A program made the translations under genes and the position numbers. Positions 1 through 6,232 of a stretch of DNA of 6,760 nucleotides are shown here, piece by piece. Below the pieces are notes generated by a model, which made no database searches, had not been told where the DNA came from, and saw nothing but the letters and a program-made list of their open reading frames with translations. The DNA lies in assembly GCA_002438575.1 (NCBI GenBank), contig DJPP01000061.1, positions 1-6,760 on the forward strand. The letters run 5' to 3'. This DNA comes from Oscillospiraceae bacterium UBA6409 (lineage in GTDB: Bacteria > Bacillota > Clostridia > Oscillospirales > Oscillospiraceae). Numbering within the stretch: position 1 is the first letter of the stretch; every line of letters starts with the position of its first letter.

Positions 1-3
1 TCA

Positions 4-32
4 AAAATACCACAAACAGACAGCAAATGCAA
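4..32 (-). promoter_or_regulatory. Leftward extended -10 promoter, twin of the spo0A promoter
   Basis: On the minus strand, TTGCAT (32-27) is followed after 17 bases by TATTTT (9-4), with TGG just before it (an extended -10 TGn motif). The same hexamers, spacing and TG are found in the right arm in front of spo0A. The promoter points out of the window, so its gene is unseen. By symmetry with the right arm its start codon would lie roughly 75 bases left of position 1. The call rests on motif match plus conservation between the arms. Confidence 0.65.
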
Positions 33-39
33 TAGAAAC

Positions 40-89
40 TTGTCGAAAACCAACATTTTCGTTCGACACACAGCGACCACATTCGACAA
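40..89 (-). promoter_or_regulatory. Triple 0A-box array (Spo0A binding sites), left copy
   Basis: Three matches to the 0A box (TGTCGAA) are present: TTGTCGAA at 40-47, TTCGACA at 62-68 and TTCGACAA at 82-89. A fourth, degenerate GTCG core (CGAC at 74-77) lies between the last two. The GTCG cores at 84-87, 74-77 and 64-67 step by exactly 10 bases. The box nearest the leftward promoter is in the opposite orientation and ends 8 bases from its -35. Order, orientation and spacing equal those in front of spo0A. The family knowledge used is that phosphorylated Spo0A binds this heptamer. Control of the unseen left gene by Spo0A is inferred. Confidence 0.8.
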
Positions 90-216
90 AAAGCGGCGTT
101 TTGGAGGCAAAGAGATTTTTTCTACCGATATTTCGTCACTATAACCGTGCATAAAATTATTGTTATGATTGCTAAAAGGCACTTTGCTCGCAATACGTCT
201 AATTGCTGTTTCGAAT

Positions 217-243
217 AAAAAACAACACCCTTTCGGGTGTTGT
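217..243 (-). terminator. Second (distal) intrinsic terminator after tRNA-Thr
   Basis: Reading leftward, CAACACCC and GGGTGTTG form an 8-bp stem closed by a GAAA tetraloop and followed by a T run (222-217). It is nearly identical to the terminator at 311-337 and lies exactly 95 bases further along. It would catch read-through from the tRNA gene. Confidence 0.85.
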
Positions 244-310
244 CCTTTGGAGCTTGTGGCCGGATTTCCCCCGCAAGGAGGGATGAACTTCGACTCTGGA
301 CAAGCTCAAC
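244..310 (-). pseudogene. Duplicated tRNA-Thr 3' end with an unrelated hairpin insert
   Basis: The last 17 bases of the tRNA, ending in CCA, recur at 248-264 on the minus strand, directly before the distal terminator. Together, 217-266 and 312-361 form a direct repeat with 47 of 50 matches and a 95-base offset. Upstream of the copied 3' end the sequence departs from the tRNA: there is no T-arm partner, anticodon arm or D-arm, and only about 58 bases lie between the acceptor-like halves. GAGCTTGT (307-300) can still pair with ACAAGCTC (257-250), with a small CCTCC/GGGGG hairpin between them. It is therefore not a functional tRNA. It may be a remnant of slippage, of a lost neighbouring tRNA, or of an integration site. 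Confidence 0.6.
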
Positions 311-337
311 AAAAAAACAACACCCTTTCGGGTGTTG
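311..337 (-). terminator. First intrinsic terminator of tRNA-Thr
   Basis: On the minus strand a CAACACCC-GAAA-GGGTGTTG hairpin is followed by seven T (317-311). It starts 5 bases after the encoded CCA of the tRNA, which is the expected place for the end of a single-gene tRNA transcript. Confidence 0.9.
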
Positions 338-342
338 CTTTT

Positions 343-418
343 TGGAGCTTGTGGCCGGATTCGAACCGGCGACCTGCTCATTACGAGTGAGCTGCTCTGC
401 CAGCTGAGCCACACAAGC
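343..418 (-). tRNA. tRNA-Thr (anticodon CGT)
   Basis: The 76-base gene folds into a standard cloverleaf. The acceptor GCTTGTG pairs with CACAAGC, followed by discriminator T and an encoded CCA. The D-arm has GCTC with loop AGCTGGCAG. The anticodon stem GCTCA/TGAGC encloses the 7-base loop CTCGTAA. The T-arm GCCGG/CCGGC encloses TTCGAAT. Loop positions 34-36 read CGT, which decodes the Thr codon ACG, a codon favoured in GC-rich genomes. The gene stands alone, with its own promoter at 434-462 and terminator at 311-337. Isotype was assigned from the anticodon only. Confidence 0.95.
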
Positions 419-433
419 ATCAACGCAGATGGT

Positions 434-462
434 AGTATAGCACACTTCGCCGGCGCCGTCAA
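434..462 (-). promoter_or_regulatory. tRNA-Thr promoter (sigma-A type)
   Basis: On the minus strand, TTGACG (462-457) and TATACT (439-434) are separated by exactly 17 bases. Transcription would start near 427, about 9 bases before the mature tRNA 5' end at 418. Near-consensus boxes are typical of stable RNA genes. The spacer is very GC-rich, which is compatible with growth-rate control, although that last point is inference. Confidence 0.88.
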
Positions 463-717
463 CCGCTTTTCCGGCGAAGAGCGCGTTTTTCTGCTCCGCC
501 TACTTTTGAAGTGGGTACGTACCGGGAACGGAAATACATAATGTAATCGTTTTTTGACGATGGCCATGGATCTCCCGGAAAAGTAAGGAAAACGCCGCCG
601 GCTGCGCGCTGCGCGGCAACGGGCACTTACGGAAAATGCCCCGTATATTTTCTCGTTCCGGTATACTTTTCACACAAAACAGCACGACAACGGCAACCCA
701 GGGGCCTTTACGTCAAT

Positions 718-747
718 TTGACATAATTCTACATGACATAATTTTTA
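718..747 (+). repeat. AT-rich tandem repeat, 15-bp period
   Basis: TGACATAATT occurs at 719-728 and again at 734-743, a spacing of 15 bases. The flanks are AT-rich and the palindrome GTCAATTTGAC overlaps the left end. The repeat lies 12 bases before the first DnaA box. TTGACA at 718-723 resembles a -35 box, but no -10 is found at proper spacing, so a promoter is not claimed. Confidence 0.6.
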
Positions 748-754
748 CAATGAG

Positions 755-784
755 TTATCCACAGTTTCCACCACTTTTTCCACA
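755..784 (+). promoter_or_regulatory. DnaA-box cluster
   Basis: TTATCCACA (755-763) is an exact match to the consensus DnaA box, and TTTTCCACA (776-784) is a common one-mismatch form in the same orientation, 21 bases on. Between them TTTCCACC (765-772) is a weaker relative. Known biology: DnaA binds such 9-mers at oriC and at some promoters or titration sites. No dnaA or dnaN gene is in the window, so the role (origin-like site, regulatory site or DnaA sink) is open. Confidence 0.5.
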
Positions 785-881
785 CTGAGAAATCGCTTGT
801 AATTACGCCGATTTTTCTTGTTATGGAAGAAAATGTAAGTGCCGGGAAGCACCGCTTTCACCTGCGAAACATACGCCATTA

Positions 882-909
882 AATTTACATAATGTCATAT
901 CATGGAGAA
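882..909 (-). other. Weak dif-like XerC/XerD site
   Basis: Reading the minus strand, TTATGTAAATT matches the XerD arm of the Bacillus subtilis dif site (as I recall it) at 10 of 11 positions. The 6-base centre and the XerC arm are poor matches, roughly 5 of 11 in the latter. Half-site similarity in AT-rich DNA can be chance. It is listed as a candidate only. Confidence 0.2.
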
Positions 910-966
910 GAACGAAGGATAAAGGCGTGATGATTTCCATAACATCGCCGCCGACGGTCGGTTGAC

Positions 967-996
967 AAAAAGCACCCCCGAAAACGGGGGTGCTTG
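967..996 (-). terminator. Intrinsic terminator of the polA-tsaD cluster
   Basis: On the minus strand an 11-bp GC-rich stem (arms AGCACCCCCG and CGGGGGTGCT plus one closing A/T pair) with a TTTT loop is followed by a T run at 970-967. It begins only a few bases after the tsaD stop codon (TGA, 1000-998) and is well placed to end the leftward transcript. Its near-symmetry (AAAA on both sides) could allow function in the other direction too, but the plus-strand tail lacks a T run. Confidence 0.92.
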
Positions 997-997
997 G

Positions 998-2014
998 TCA
1001 TAGCACAGGCGCGCCCAGGTCCATGGTGGCGTAGGCGTTCAGGTCAAGGCCGGCTATGCGGCCCGCCTGATACTCGTAGTAGCCCTGGGCACCGATCATG
1101 GCGCCGTTGTCGCCGCACCACTTCAGCGGCGGCAGATACAGCTTCACCCCGGCCTTATCACAGGCGGCCTGCAGGTCGGCGCGGATCACGGAATTGGCCG
1201 CCACGCCGCCGGCGGCTACCAGCGTTCTGCGCCTGGTCAGTTCCAGCGCACGCATGGCGCGGGGCACCAATTCACCGGACACGGCGCGGGCAAAGTCACG
1301 GGCAAGCGCCGGAGCATCCAGGGCTTCGCCCTTCTGCTGGGCGTTGTGGGCCAGGTTCACCACGGCGGTCTTCAGCCCGGAAAAGCTCATATCCAGTTCC
1401 GATCCGGCCACATGGGCGCTGGGCAGGTCGTACACGCCGCCCGGGGACTGCTGCGCCAGCTGGTCCATGGGCCTGCCGCCGGGATAGGGCAGACCCAGCA
1501 CCCGCGCCGCCTTGTCGAAGCATTCGCCGGCGGCGTCGTCGCGGGTGGCGCCCAGCACGGTCATGTCGGTGTAATCGGCTACATCTACGATAAGGGTATT
1601 ACCGCCGGAGATAGCCAGTGCCACGAAGGGCGGCTCCAGTTCCGGAAAGGCCAGATAGTTGGCGGCAATGTGCCCCCGCACATGGTGCACCGGGATCAGA
1701 GGCACGCCCATCGCATAGGCGGCAGATTTGGCAAAGCTGACACCTACCAGCACCGCGCCGATGAGTCCCGGCGCGTAGGTGACGGCCACGGCGTCGATGT
1801 CCTTTTTGGTCAGTCCGGCGTCAGACAGCGCCTTGTCCGTCAGGGCGGCAATGGCCTGCACGTGCTTGCGGGAGGCGATCTCCGGCACCACACCGCCGTA
1901 GAGGGCGTGCATATCCGCCTGGGACAATATGGCGTCGGACAGCAGCGTCCGCCCGTCCCGGACCACAGCCACCGCCGTCTCGTCGCAGGAGGACTCGAAA
2001 GCTAATATGTTCAT
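998..2014 (-). CDS. tsaD: tRNA N6-adenosine threonylcarbamoyltransferase TsaD
   Basis: TsaD transfers the threonylcarbamoyl group from threonylcarbamoyl-AMP to A37 of tRNAs reading ANN codons (t6A), acting in the cytoplasm with TsaB and TsaE. The 338-residue product has the usual family length. Visible motifs are the N-terminal NILAFESSCDET (2-13), GGVVPEIASR (40-49), YAPGLIGA (80-87), HHVRGH with metal ligands H111 and H115, AISGGNT (134-140), DDAAGE (159-164), FSGLKTA (211-217), AAGGVAAN (267-274) and the third metal ligand D302 in CGDNGAM. The frame stays open upstream, but the start at 2014 fits the family N-terminus and has GGAGGAGG 7 bases before it. Its ATG overlaps the rimI stop (ATGA), suggesting translational coupling. 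The adjacent tRNA-Thr reads an ANN codon and would be a substrate. Confidence 0.97.
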   Translation of the reverse strand: MNILAFESSCDETAVAVVRDGRTLLSDAILSQADMHALYGGVVPEIASRKHVQAIAALTDKALSDAGLTKKDIDAVAVTYAPGLIGAVLVGVSFAKSAAYAMGVPLIPVHHVRGHIAANYLAFPELEPPFVALAISGGNTLIVDVADYTDMTVLGATRDDAAGECFDKAARVLGLPYPGGRPMDQLAQQSPGGVYDLPSAHVAGSELDMSFSGLKTAVVNLAHNAQQKGEALDAPALARDFARAVSGELVPRAMRALELTRRRTLVAAGGVAANSVIRADLQAACDKAGVKLYLPPLKWCGDNGAMIGAQGYYEYQAGRIAGLDLNAYATMDLGAPVL

Positions 2015-2478
2015 TGCGCCGCCTCCTCCGTGTAGTATTTCGTCAGGATCAGGGCATCCTCCTTGGGCAGGTCGTAGTAGTTGCGGCGGCGGCCCACCTC
2101 GCGGAAGCCGAAGCCCTGATACAGCGCGATGGCCGCGGTGTTGGAGGGCCGCACCTCCAGCGTCAGGAACGCCAGCCGGTTGCCGCGGGCGAAGTTGTCG
2201 AATACCTGCAAAAGCTGGGCCGCCACGCCCTGCCGGCGGCGGGAGGGGTCCACCGCCACGTTGGTGATATAGCCCTCGTCGGCGGCTACCAGCAATCCTG
2301 CGTAGCCGATGACTTTCTCCGTCTCCGGCTCCAGCGCCACCAAAAAGGCCGCGCACTGGTTGTCCAGCTCCTCGGCCAGCATCTGCCGGGACCAGGGGCG
2401 GGAGAAGCAGGCCAGCTCCAGCGCCGCCACCTCGTTCAAATGCTCCGCCGCCATGGGTACGATCTTGATATGTTTCAT
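2011..2478 (-). CDS. rimI: Ribosomal protein S18-alanine N-acetyltransferase RimI
   Basis: A GNAT-fold acetyltransferase of 155 residues that transfers acetyl from acetyl-CoA to the N-terminal alanine of ribosomal protein S18. Visible features are the N-terminal family signature around ACFSRPWS (23-30), YITNVAVDP (70-78), the acetyl-CoA loop RRQGVA (81-86), and LEVRPSNTAAIALYQGFGF (107-125), which includes E108 and Y120, the expected catalytic pair. A C-terminal NYYDLP (133-138) follows. Its ATG overlaps the stop of the upstream EcsC-like gene by ATGA, and its own stop overlaps the tsaD start in the same way. A modest AGAGGA lies about 9 bases upstream, so coupling probably helps initiation. 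The rimI-tsaD pairing is a common bacterial arrangement and supports the specific name over a generic GNAT. Confidence 0.93.
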   Translation of the reverse strand: MKHIKIVPMAAEHLNEVAALELACFSRPWSRQMLAEELDNQCAAFLVALEPETEKVIGYAGLLVAADEGYITNVAVDPSRRRQGVAAQLLQVFDNFARGNRLAFLTLEVRPSNTAAIALYQGFGFREVGRRRNYYDLPKEDALILTKYYTEEAAQ

Positions 2479-3197
2479 TCTGTCGTTTCCTCTATCGTTT
2501 CTTCTGCGAGATCCTCCGCCTCGACCACGTAGCCGTCATCGGTACCTTTGTCATCGGAGAAATCGTTTTCCATAAACCACTTGTACGCCCGCTTGCCGAT
2601 GAGCCTTGTTTCGGCGAGGTCCAGTCCGCCGCCGATCACCGCCCCCACACCGGGGACCATCTTGCCCAGGTTGACAAGCCCTTTTGTGCCGAACTTGGTC
2701 ACAAGGCGAAAGCCTACGGCCTGATTGATCTTTACCAGCAGCTTGCCGGGAACCTTCTTTACCATCCCTGTGGCCAGCTTAACGCCGAACTTGATGCCGA
2801 ACTGCTTGACGATCTTGCTGACAGCCACACCGGCCAAACAGGCATACACAAACGTCTGCGTCTGGTCGCTGTTCAGGTCGTAGCCTGCCATGTACGCCGT
2901 GCAGGCGATCATACGCATCTGCACATAGAGCACGCTGCCTATGTTGGCCGGAATGGATACCGGCAGTGTGATGAGGCCGCCGAAGCCGGTGATAAACCCG
3001 GACGTGGCACATTTCATGACCTGGTTGTTTATCATAGCCCGTGCTGCGGCGGGCGGGGTATTCCGCCGCAGATAATCCTCCGCCATCTCGGCTACGGACG
3101 GACTGACGTGGGGAATGCCGTGCATCGCCTTTTCATAGCAGCTGTCCAGCAGCTTCATCATATCCTCCGGGGAAATGCGCTTCGTATTGTTGCTCAT
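2475..3197 (-). CDS. EcsC-family-like protein
   Basis: A 240-residue protein I recognise by pattern as EcsC-family. The central stretch GFITGFGGLITLPVSIPAN (67-85), followed by YVQMRMI and AYMAGYDL (91-108), is the typical core. The molecular role of the family is poorly known; the name comes from a gene next to the Bacillus Ecs ABC transporter. Residues 67-100 and 115-130 are moderately hydrophobic and could touch a membrane, but no clear signal peptide is seen. A Lys-rich amphipathic part (131-171) is followed by a glycine-rich VPGVGAVIGGGLD (181-193) and a strongly acidic C-terminal tail (211-240). The start at 3197 has a perfect AGGAGG 7 bases upstream. It lies 49 bases after polA and overlaps rimI by ATGA, so it is co-transcribed. 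Its functional link to t6A or S18 modification is unknown. Confidence 0.72.
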   Translation of the reverse strand: MSNNTKRISPEDMMKLLDSCYEKAMHGIPHVSPSVAEMAEDYLRRNTPPAAARAMINNQVMKCATSGFITGFGGLITLPVSIPANIGSVLYVQMRMIACTAYMAGYDLNSDQTQTFVYACLAGVAVSKIVKQFGIKFGVKLATGMVKKVPGKLLVKINQAVGFRLVTKFGTKGLVNLGKMVPGVGAVIGGGLDLAETRLIGKRAYKWFMENDFSDDKGTDDGYVVEAEDLAEETIEETTE

Positions 3198-3246
3198 ACG
3201 CCGACCTCCTGTATGTTCTCATAAAAGGGTTTGCGATTTCCGCGCG

Positions 3247-5904
3247 TTATCCCTTCGCCTCCAGCCAGTTTTTTCCGCAGTGAGCGTCCACCGTCAGGGG
3301 AACGGACAGCACGGCGGCGTGTTCCATCTCCTCCGTGAGGATACGCTTCACCTGCGCCTGCTCGTCCTCCGGACACTCGGCGATCAGCTCGTCGTGGACC
3401 TGCATCAGCAGTCGGGCACGCAGGCCCTCCCGCTTCAGCCGGTCGTGGACACGCACCATCGCCAGCTTCATGATATCGGCAGCGCTGCCCTGCACCGGCA
3501 TATTCAGCGCCACCCGCTTGCCGAATTCCCGCAGGTTGAAATTACTGCTCTTCAGCTCCGGCAGGGGGCGACGGCGGTGCATCATGGTCTGTACGTAGCC
3601 GTCCTGCTCCGCCTGCGCCACTACGTCGGTCATATACTGCCGCAGGGCGCTGTACGTCTCGAAATAGCGGTCCATGTACGCCTTGGCCTCCGCCACGGTG
3701 ACGCCGATGTCCTGAGCCAGTGCAAAGGCGGAGATGCCGTACACGATGCCGAAATTCACCGCCTTGGCCCGGCGGCGCAGCTCCGGCGTCACCTCATCCT
3801 CCGGCACGTGGAAGACCTTGGCGGCGGTGGCGGTGTGGAAGTCCGTGCCGGACAGGAATGACGCCTGCATGACCTTGTCGCCGGACATATGTGCCAGCAG
3901 GCGCAGCTCGATCTGGGAGTAGTCCGCGTCCACCAGCACACAACCCTCCGCCGCCGTGAACATCCGCCGCAGCTGGCTGCCCAGCTCGGTGCGGGTGGGG
4001 ATATTCTGCAAATTCGGCTCCGTGGAGCTGAGCCGCCCGGTGGCGGTGACAGTCATCTGGAAGCTGGTGCGTATCCGGCCGTCCACGTCGATGACCTTCA
4101 TCAGCCCGTCCACATAGGTGCTCTTCAGCTTGGTGTACTGGCGGAAGCACAGCACGTCGTCCACGATGGGGTAGGTGTGGCGCAGCTTTTCCAGCACATC
4201 GGCGTTGGTGGACCAGCCGGTCTTCGTTTTTTTGCCGTGGGGCAGCTGCAATTTCTCGAACAGGATATATCCCAGCTGCTTGGGGGAGTTGATGTTGAAC
4301 GTCTCCCCGGCGGCATCATAGATGGCCTGTTCCACGCGGTCCGTGGTCTTCTGCAGAGCTGCGCCGAAATCCGCCAGGGCCTCCCGGTCCACCAGGAATC
4401 CGGCCGTCTCCATATCCGCCAGCACACGGCACAACGGCAGCTCGACATCATGATACAGCCGTTCCATGCTCAGCTCCCGCAGCTTGGGCGCAAGCGTCCC
4501 ATGCAGGGCGGACACGGCGGAGGTATAGCTGATAAGGGCTGTCTGGGCGGCGATGTTCTCCCCAGCCAGGGGGTTGAAGGCGTCCGGCGCCAGATGATCG
4601 GGCCGGGGCAGCTGCTCGTTATAGTAGGTGACAAACAACCGCTGCAGGTCATAGCTGCCGGCGGTGGCGTCCGCCAGATAGGCGGCCAGCGCCGTGTCGA
4701 AGATAAACCCGTCGGCGGGCAGCCCCTGGGCCAGCAGGGCGCGCATCATGTCCTTGATATTGTGGCCCACCTTCCGGATATCCGGCGCAAACAGGGCGGA
4801 CAGCAGCGCCCGCCAATCGCCGGCATATCGGTTTACATAAATTTCCACCATCAGAGAGCTGTCCGCCCCAGTTTCACACTCCACCGCCAGCGCCGCCAGG
4901 TCCGGCGTACCATATACGGTCACGTGCGCCGCCTCGCGCCACAGGACCAGGCACACCTCGGCACGCTCGGCCGTCTCCAGTATCTCCGCCTCCGCAGCAT
5001 ATGTGGGCAGCTCCTCCGGTACACAGGCTGGGGAGAGCTGGTATTTATCGATGAGCTTCTGGAATTCCAGCTTCAAAAACAGGTCATACAGCTCCGGCTT
5101 GAAGGGCTGGCGCAGGTTGTCCTCCGGGTCAAAATCCAGCGGCGCATTTGTGTCGATGGTGGCCAGCCAGTAGCTGTGGCGGGCGGAGGTCTCGCCGTCT
5201 TTGAGTTTACATAAAAAACCAGGCTTCAGGGGTACGCTGTCGATATTCGCGTACACGTCGTCGATGGAGCCATATTGCTGTACCAGCGCCATGGCGGTCT
5301 TTTCGCCAATGCCGGGCACACCGGGGATATTGTCGCTGCTGTCGCCGGCCAGGGCCTTCAGGTCGATCATGTGGATGGGGTCAAAGCCGTACTCCGCCCG
5401 GAAGGTGGCCTCGGTCATGCAGCGGTCGCTGTCCGGCCCCTTGCCGCCGGTCAGCAGACGCACATGGGTGTGGGCGGTGATCAGCTGCAGGCTGTCCCGG
5501 TCGCCGGTGGCGATGACGCAGTCCCAGCCGGCGGCCTCGCACTTGCGGCTGATGGTGCCGATCAGATCGTCGGCCTCGTAGCCGGACAGCTCATAGCAGG
5601 GCACGGACATGGCATCAAGCACCTGCTTCAGCGGCAGCATCTGCTCGGCCAGCTCCTCGGGCATACCCTTGCGATTGGCTTTATAGGCCACGTCGGCCTT
5701 ATGCCGGAATGTCGGCTCCCGCCGGTCGAAGGCCGCGCACACGGCGTCCGGATTCTCCTGGTCCAGCAGCTTCTGCAGCATGGTGACAAAGCCGTAAATG
5801 GCGTTTGTGTGCAGCCCCTGCCGTGTGGTCAGCAGGCGCGCCTTCCCAACGCCGTAATAGGCGCGGTTGACGATACTGTTGCCGTCGAGAACCATCAGTT
5901 TCAT
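3247..5904 (-). CDS. polA: DNA polymerase I
   Basis: An 885-residue family A polymerase, used in repair and in removing RNA primers from Okazaki fragments. The N-terminal 5'-nuclease domain (about 1-290) keeps its metal-binding acidic residues: D7 in LDGNS, D60 in FDRREPTFRH, YEADD (109-113), GDRD (134-137) and GDSSDN (187-192), followed by the helix-hairpin-helix GVPGIGEKTA (195-204). The middle domain (about 300-470) is exonuclease-like but lacks the DxE first motif and other acidic ligands, so proofreading is probably absent, as in Bacillus and Taq enzymes. The polymerase domain (480-885) is complete: motif A DADYSQIELR with D661 and E666, motif B with R710, K714, F718 and Y722, and motif C QVHDE with D838. 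The start at 5904 has GGAGGC 7 bases upstream and a good promoter. It is the first gene of the cluster; coaE, often next to polA in Firmicutes, is not here. Confidence 0.98.
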   Translation of the reverse strand: MKLMVLDGNSIVNRAYYGVGKARLLTTRQGLHTNAIYGFVTMLQKLLDQENPDAVCAAFDRREPTFRHKADVAYKANRKGMPEELAEQMLPLKQVLDAMSVPCYELSGYEADDLIGTISRKCEAAGWDCVIATGDRDSLQLITAHTHVRLLTGGKGPDSDRCMTEATFRAEYGFDPIHMIDLKALAGDSSDNIPGVPGIGEKTAMALVQQYGSIDDVYANIDSVPLKPGFLCKLKDGETSARHSYWLATIDTNAPLDFDPEDNLRQPFKPELYDLFLKLEFQKLIDKYQLSPACVPEELPTYAAEAEILETAERAEVCLVLWREAAHVTVYGTPDLAALAVECETGADSSLMVEIYVNRYAGDWRALLSALFAPDIRKVGHNIKDMMRALLAQGLPADGFIFDTALAAYLADATAGSYDLQRLFVTYYNEQLPRPDHLAPDAFNPLAGENIAAQTALISYTSAVSALHGTLAPKLRELSMERLYHDVELPLCRVLADMETAGFLVDREALADFGAALQKTTDRVEQAIYDAAGETFNINSPKQLGYILFEKLQLPHGKKTKTGWSTNADVLEKLRHTYPIVDDVLCFRQYTKLKSTYVDGLMKVIDVDGRIRTSFQMTVTATGRLSSTEPNLQNIPTRTELGSQLRRMFTAAEGCVLVDADYSQIELRLLAHMSGDKVMQASFLSGTDFHTATAAKVFHVPEDEVTPELRRRAKAVNFGIVYGISAFALAQDIGVTVAEAKAYMDRYFETYSALRQYMTDVVAQAEQDGYVQTMMHRRRPLPELKSSNFNLREFGKRVALNMPVQGSAADIMKLAMVRVHDRLKREGLRARLLMQVHDELIAECPEDEQAQVKRILTEEMEHAAVLSVPLTVDAHCGKNWLEAKG

Positions 5905-5938
5905 AGGTGAGCCTCCGTTTTGTGATCATTTCTGACTT

Positions 5939-5967
5939 ATTATACGCCGATTTTCCCGCCAACACAA
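5939..5967 (-). promoter_or_regulatory. polA promoter (sigma-A type)
   Basis: On the minus strand TTGTGT (5967-5962) and a perfect TATAAT (5944-5939) are 17 bases apart. Transcription would start near 5932, giving a leader of under 30 bases before the polA ATG at 5904. This promoter probably drives the whole polA, EcsC-like, rimI, tsaD cluster, since no other clear promoter is seen in the short gaps. Confidence 0.82.
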
Positions 5968-6175
5968 CCACTTCTGCGCCGGAACGGTTTCGACTTTTAC
6001 GCCGCCTGACCGCCCACCCTTGCTTTTCCTCGGGATTGCCGCAGACTTGCGGAGAAAGCGCATCACGATATATTGCGCGAAAACGTCTGTTAATAATCAT
6101 GTATACAGCTATATGTTCTGTTATTGTAACGATATATCGGTTGAATTCGGCGTTTTATCTCCAAAACACTGCTTT

Positions 6176-6225
6176 TTGTCGAATACGGTCGCTGGGTGTC
6201 GAACGAAAATGTTGCTTTTCGACAA
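6176..6225 (+). promoter_or_regulatory. Triple 0A-box array upstream of spo0A
   Basis: The 0A boxes are TTGTCGAA (6176-6183), TGTCGAA (6197-6203) and the inverted TTCGACAA (6218-6225). A degenerate GTCG core at 6188-6191 falls midway between the first two, so the GTCG cores at 6178, 6188 and 6198 are spaced exactly 10 bases apart, on one DNA face. The last box ends 8 bases before the -35 element, a position suited to activation. Autoregulation of spo0A through 0A boxes is known in Bacillus. Here it is inferred from the sites. Confidence 0.85.
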
Positions 6226-6232
6226 ATTGCCC

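Larger units (their letters stand above)
1..206. repeat. Left arm of long inverted repeat (copy of the spo0A upstream region)
   Basis: The reverse complement of this stretch aligns with 6060-6264. Positions 1-107 pair without gaps with 6158-6264 (coordinates sum to 6265) and match at 95 of 107 positions. Positions 108-170 continue in the same register at lower identity, with shared blocks such as ATATCGG and AATCAT. With one single-base indel the similarity can be followed to about position 206, with shared ATTGCG. The arm holds three 0A boxes and a promoter directed left, out of the window. The divergence rules out a simple assembly duplicate. No coding region is visible here. Confidence 0.9.
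463..966. other. Non-coding stretch between the tRNA promoter and the tsaD terminator
   Basis: No convincing gene lies here. Short open frames cross tRNA or AT-rich sequence and lack a plausible start with a ribosome binding site. What can be seen is a 10-bp palindrome GGTACGTACC (514-523), a GC-rich patch at 592-620 rich in GCGC/CCGG with local hairpin potential, and a GTCAA-T-TTGAC palindrome (712-722). Beyond these are AT-rich 15-bp tandem repeats (718-747), two DnaA-box matches (755-784) and a weak dif-like site (882-909), listed separately. ACATAAT occurs at 536, 721 and 887-892. Confidence 0.6.

Noticed and set aside
1..206. Inverted repeat as a contig-end palindrome artefact
   Set aside because: The arms differ at 12 of 107 positions in the best part, diverge further with an indel beyond, and keep functional motifs preferentially. 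A copying artefact would be identical.
122..567. Several short open frames over the tRNA-Thr region on both strands
   Set aside because: They translate the tRNA, its promoter and the terminator repeats; repeated-looking peptides come from the duplicated terminator, and no suitable start sites were seen.
639..667. Rightward promoter using TATACT at 662-667
   Set aside because: No recognisable -35 at 16-18 bases upstream and no gene follows before the convergent terminator.
2015..2356. N-terminal extension of tsaD giving a 452-residue protein
   Set aside because: The extra residues are rimI sequence read in another frame. The family N-terminus MNILAFESSCDET, the ribosome site and the ATGA overlap all fix the start at 2014.
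3889..5214. Long open frame (441 codons) on the plus strand opposite polA
   Set aside because: It is the antisense shadow of a highly conserved GC-rich polA; its His/Gln/Gly-rich composition is typical of such shadows. The same applies to plus-strand frames opposite tsaD and rimI.
6121..6150. Sigma-H promoter for spo0A based on GAATT at 6143-6147
   Set aside because: No AGGA-type -35 is found at the needed distance, and the GAATT is not conserved in the left arm.
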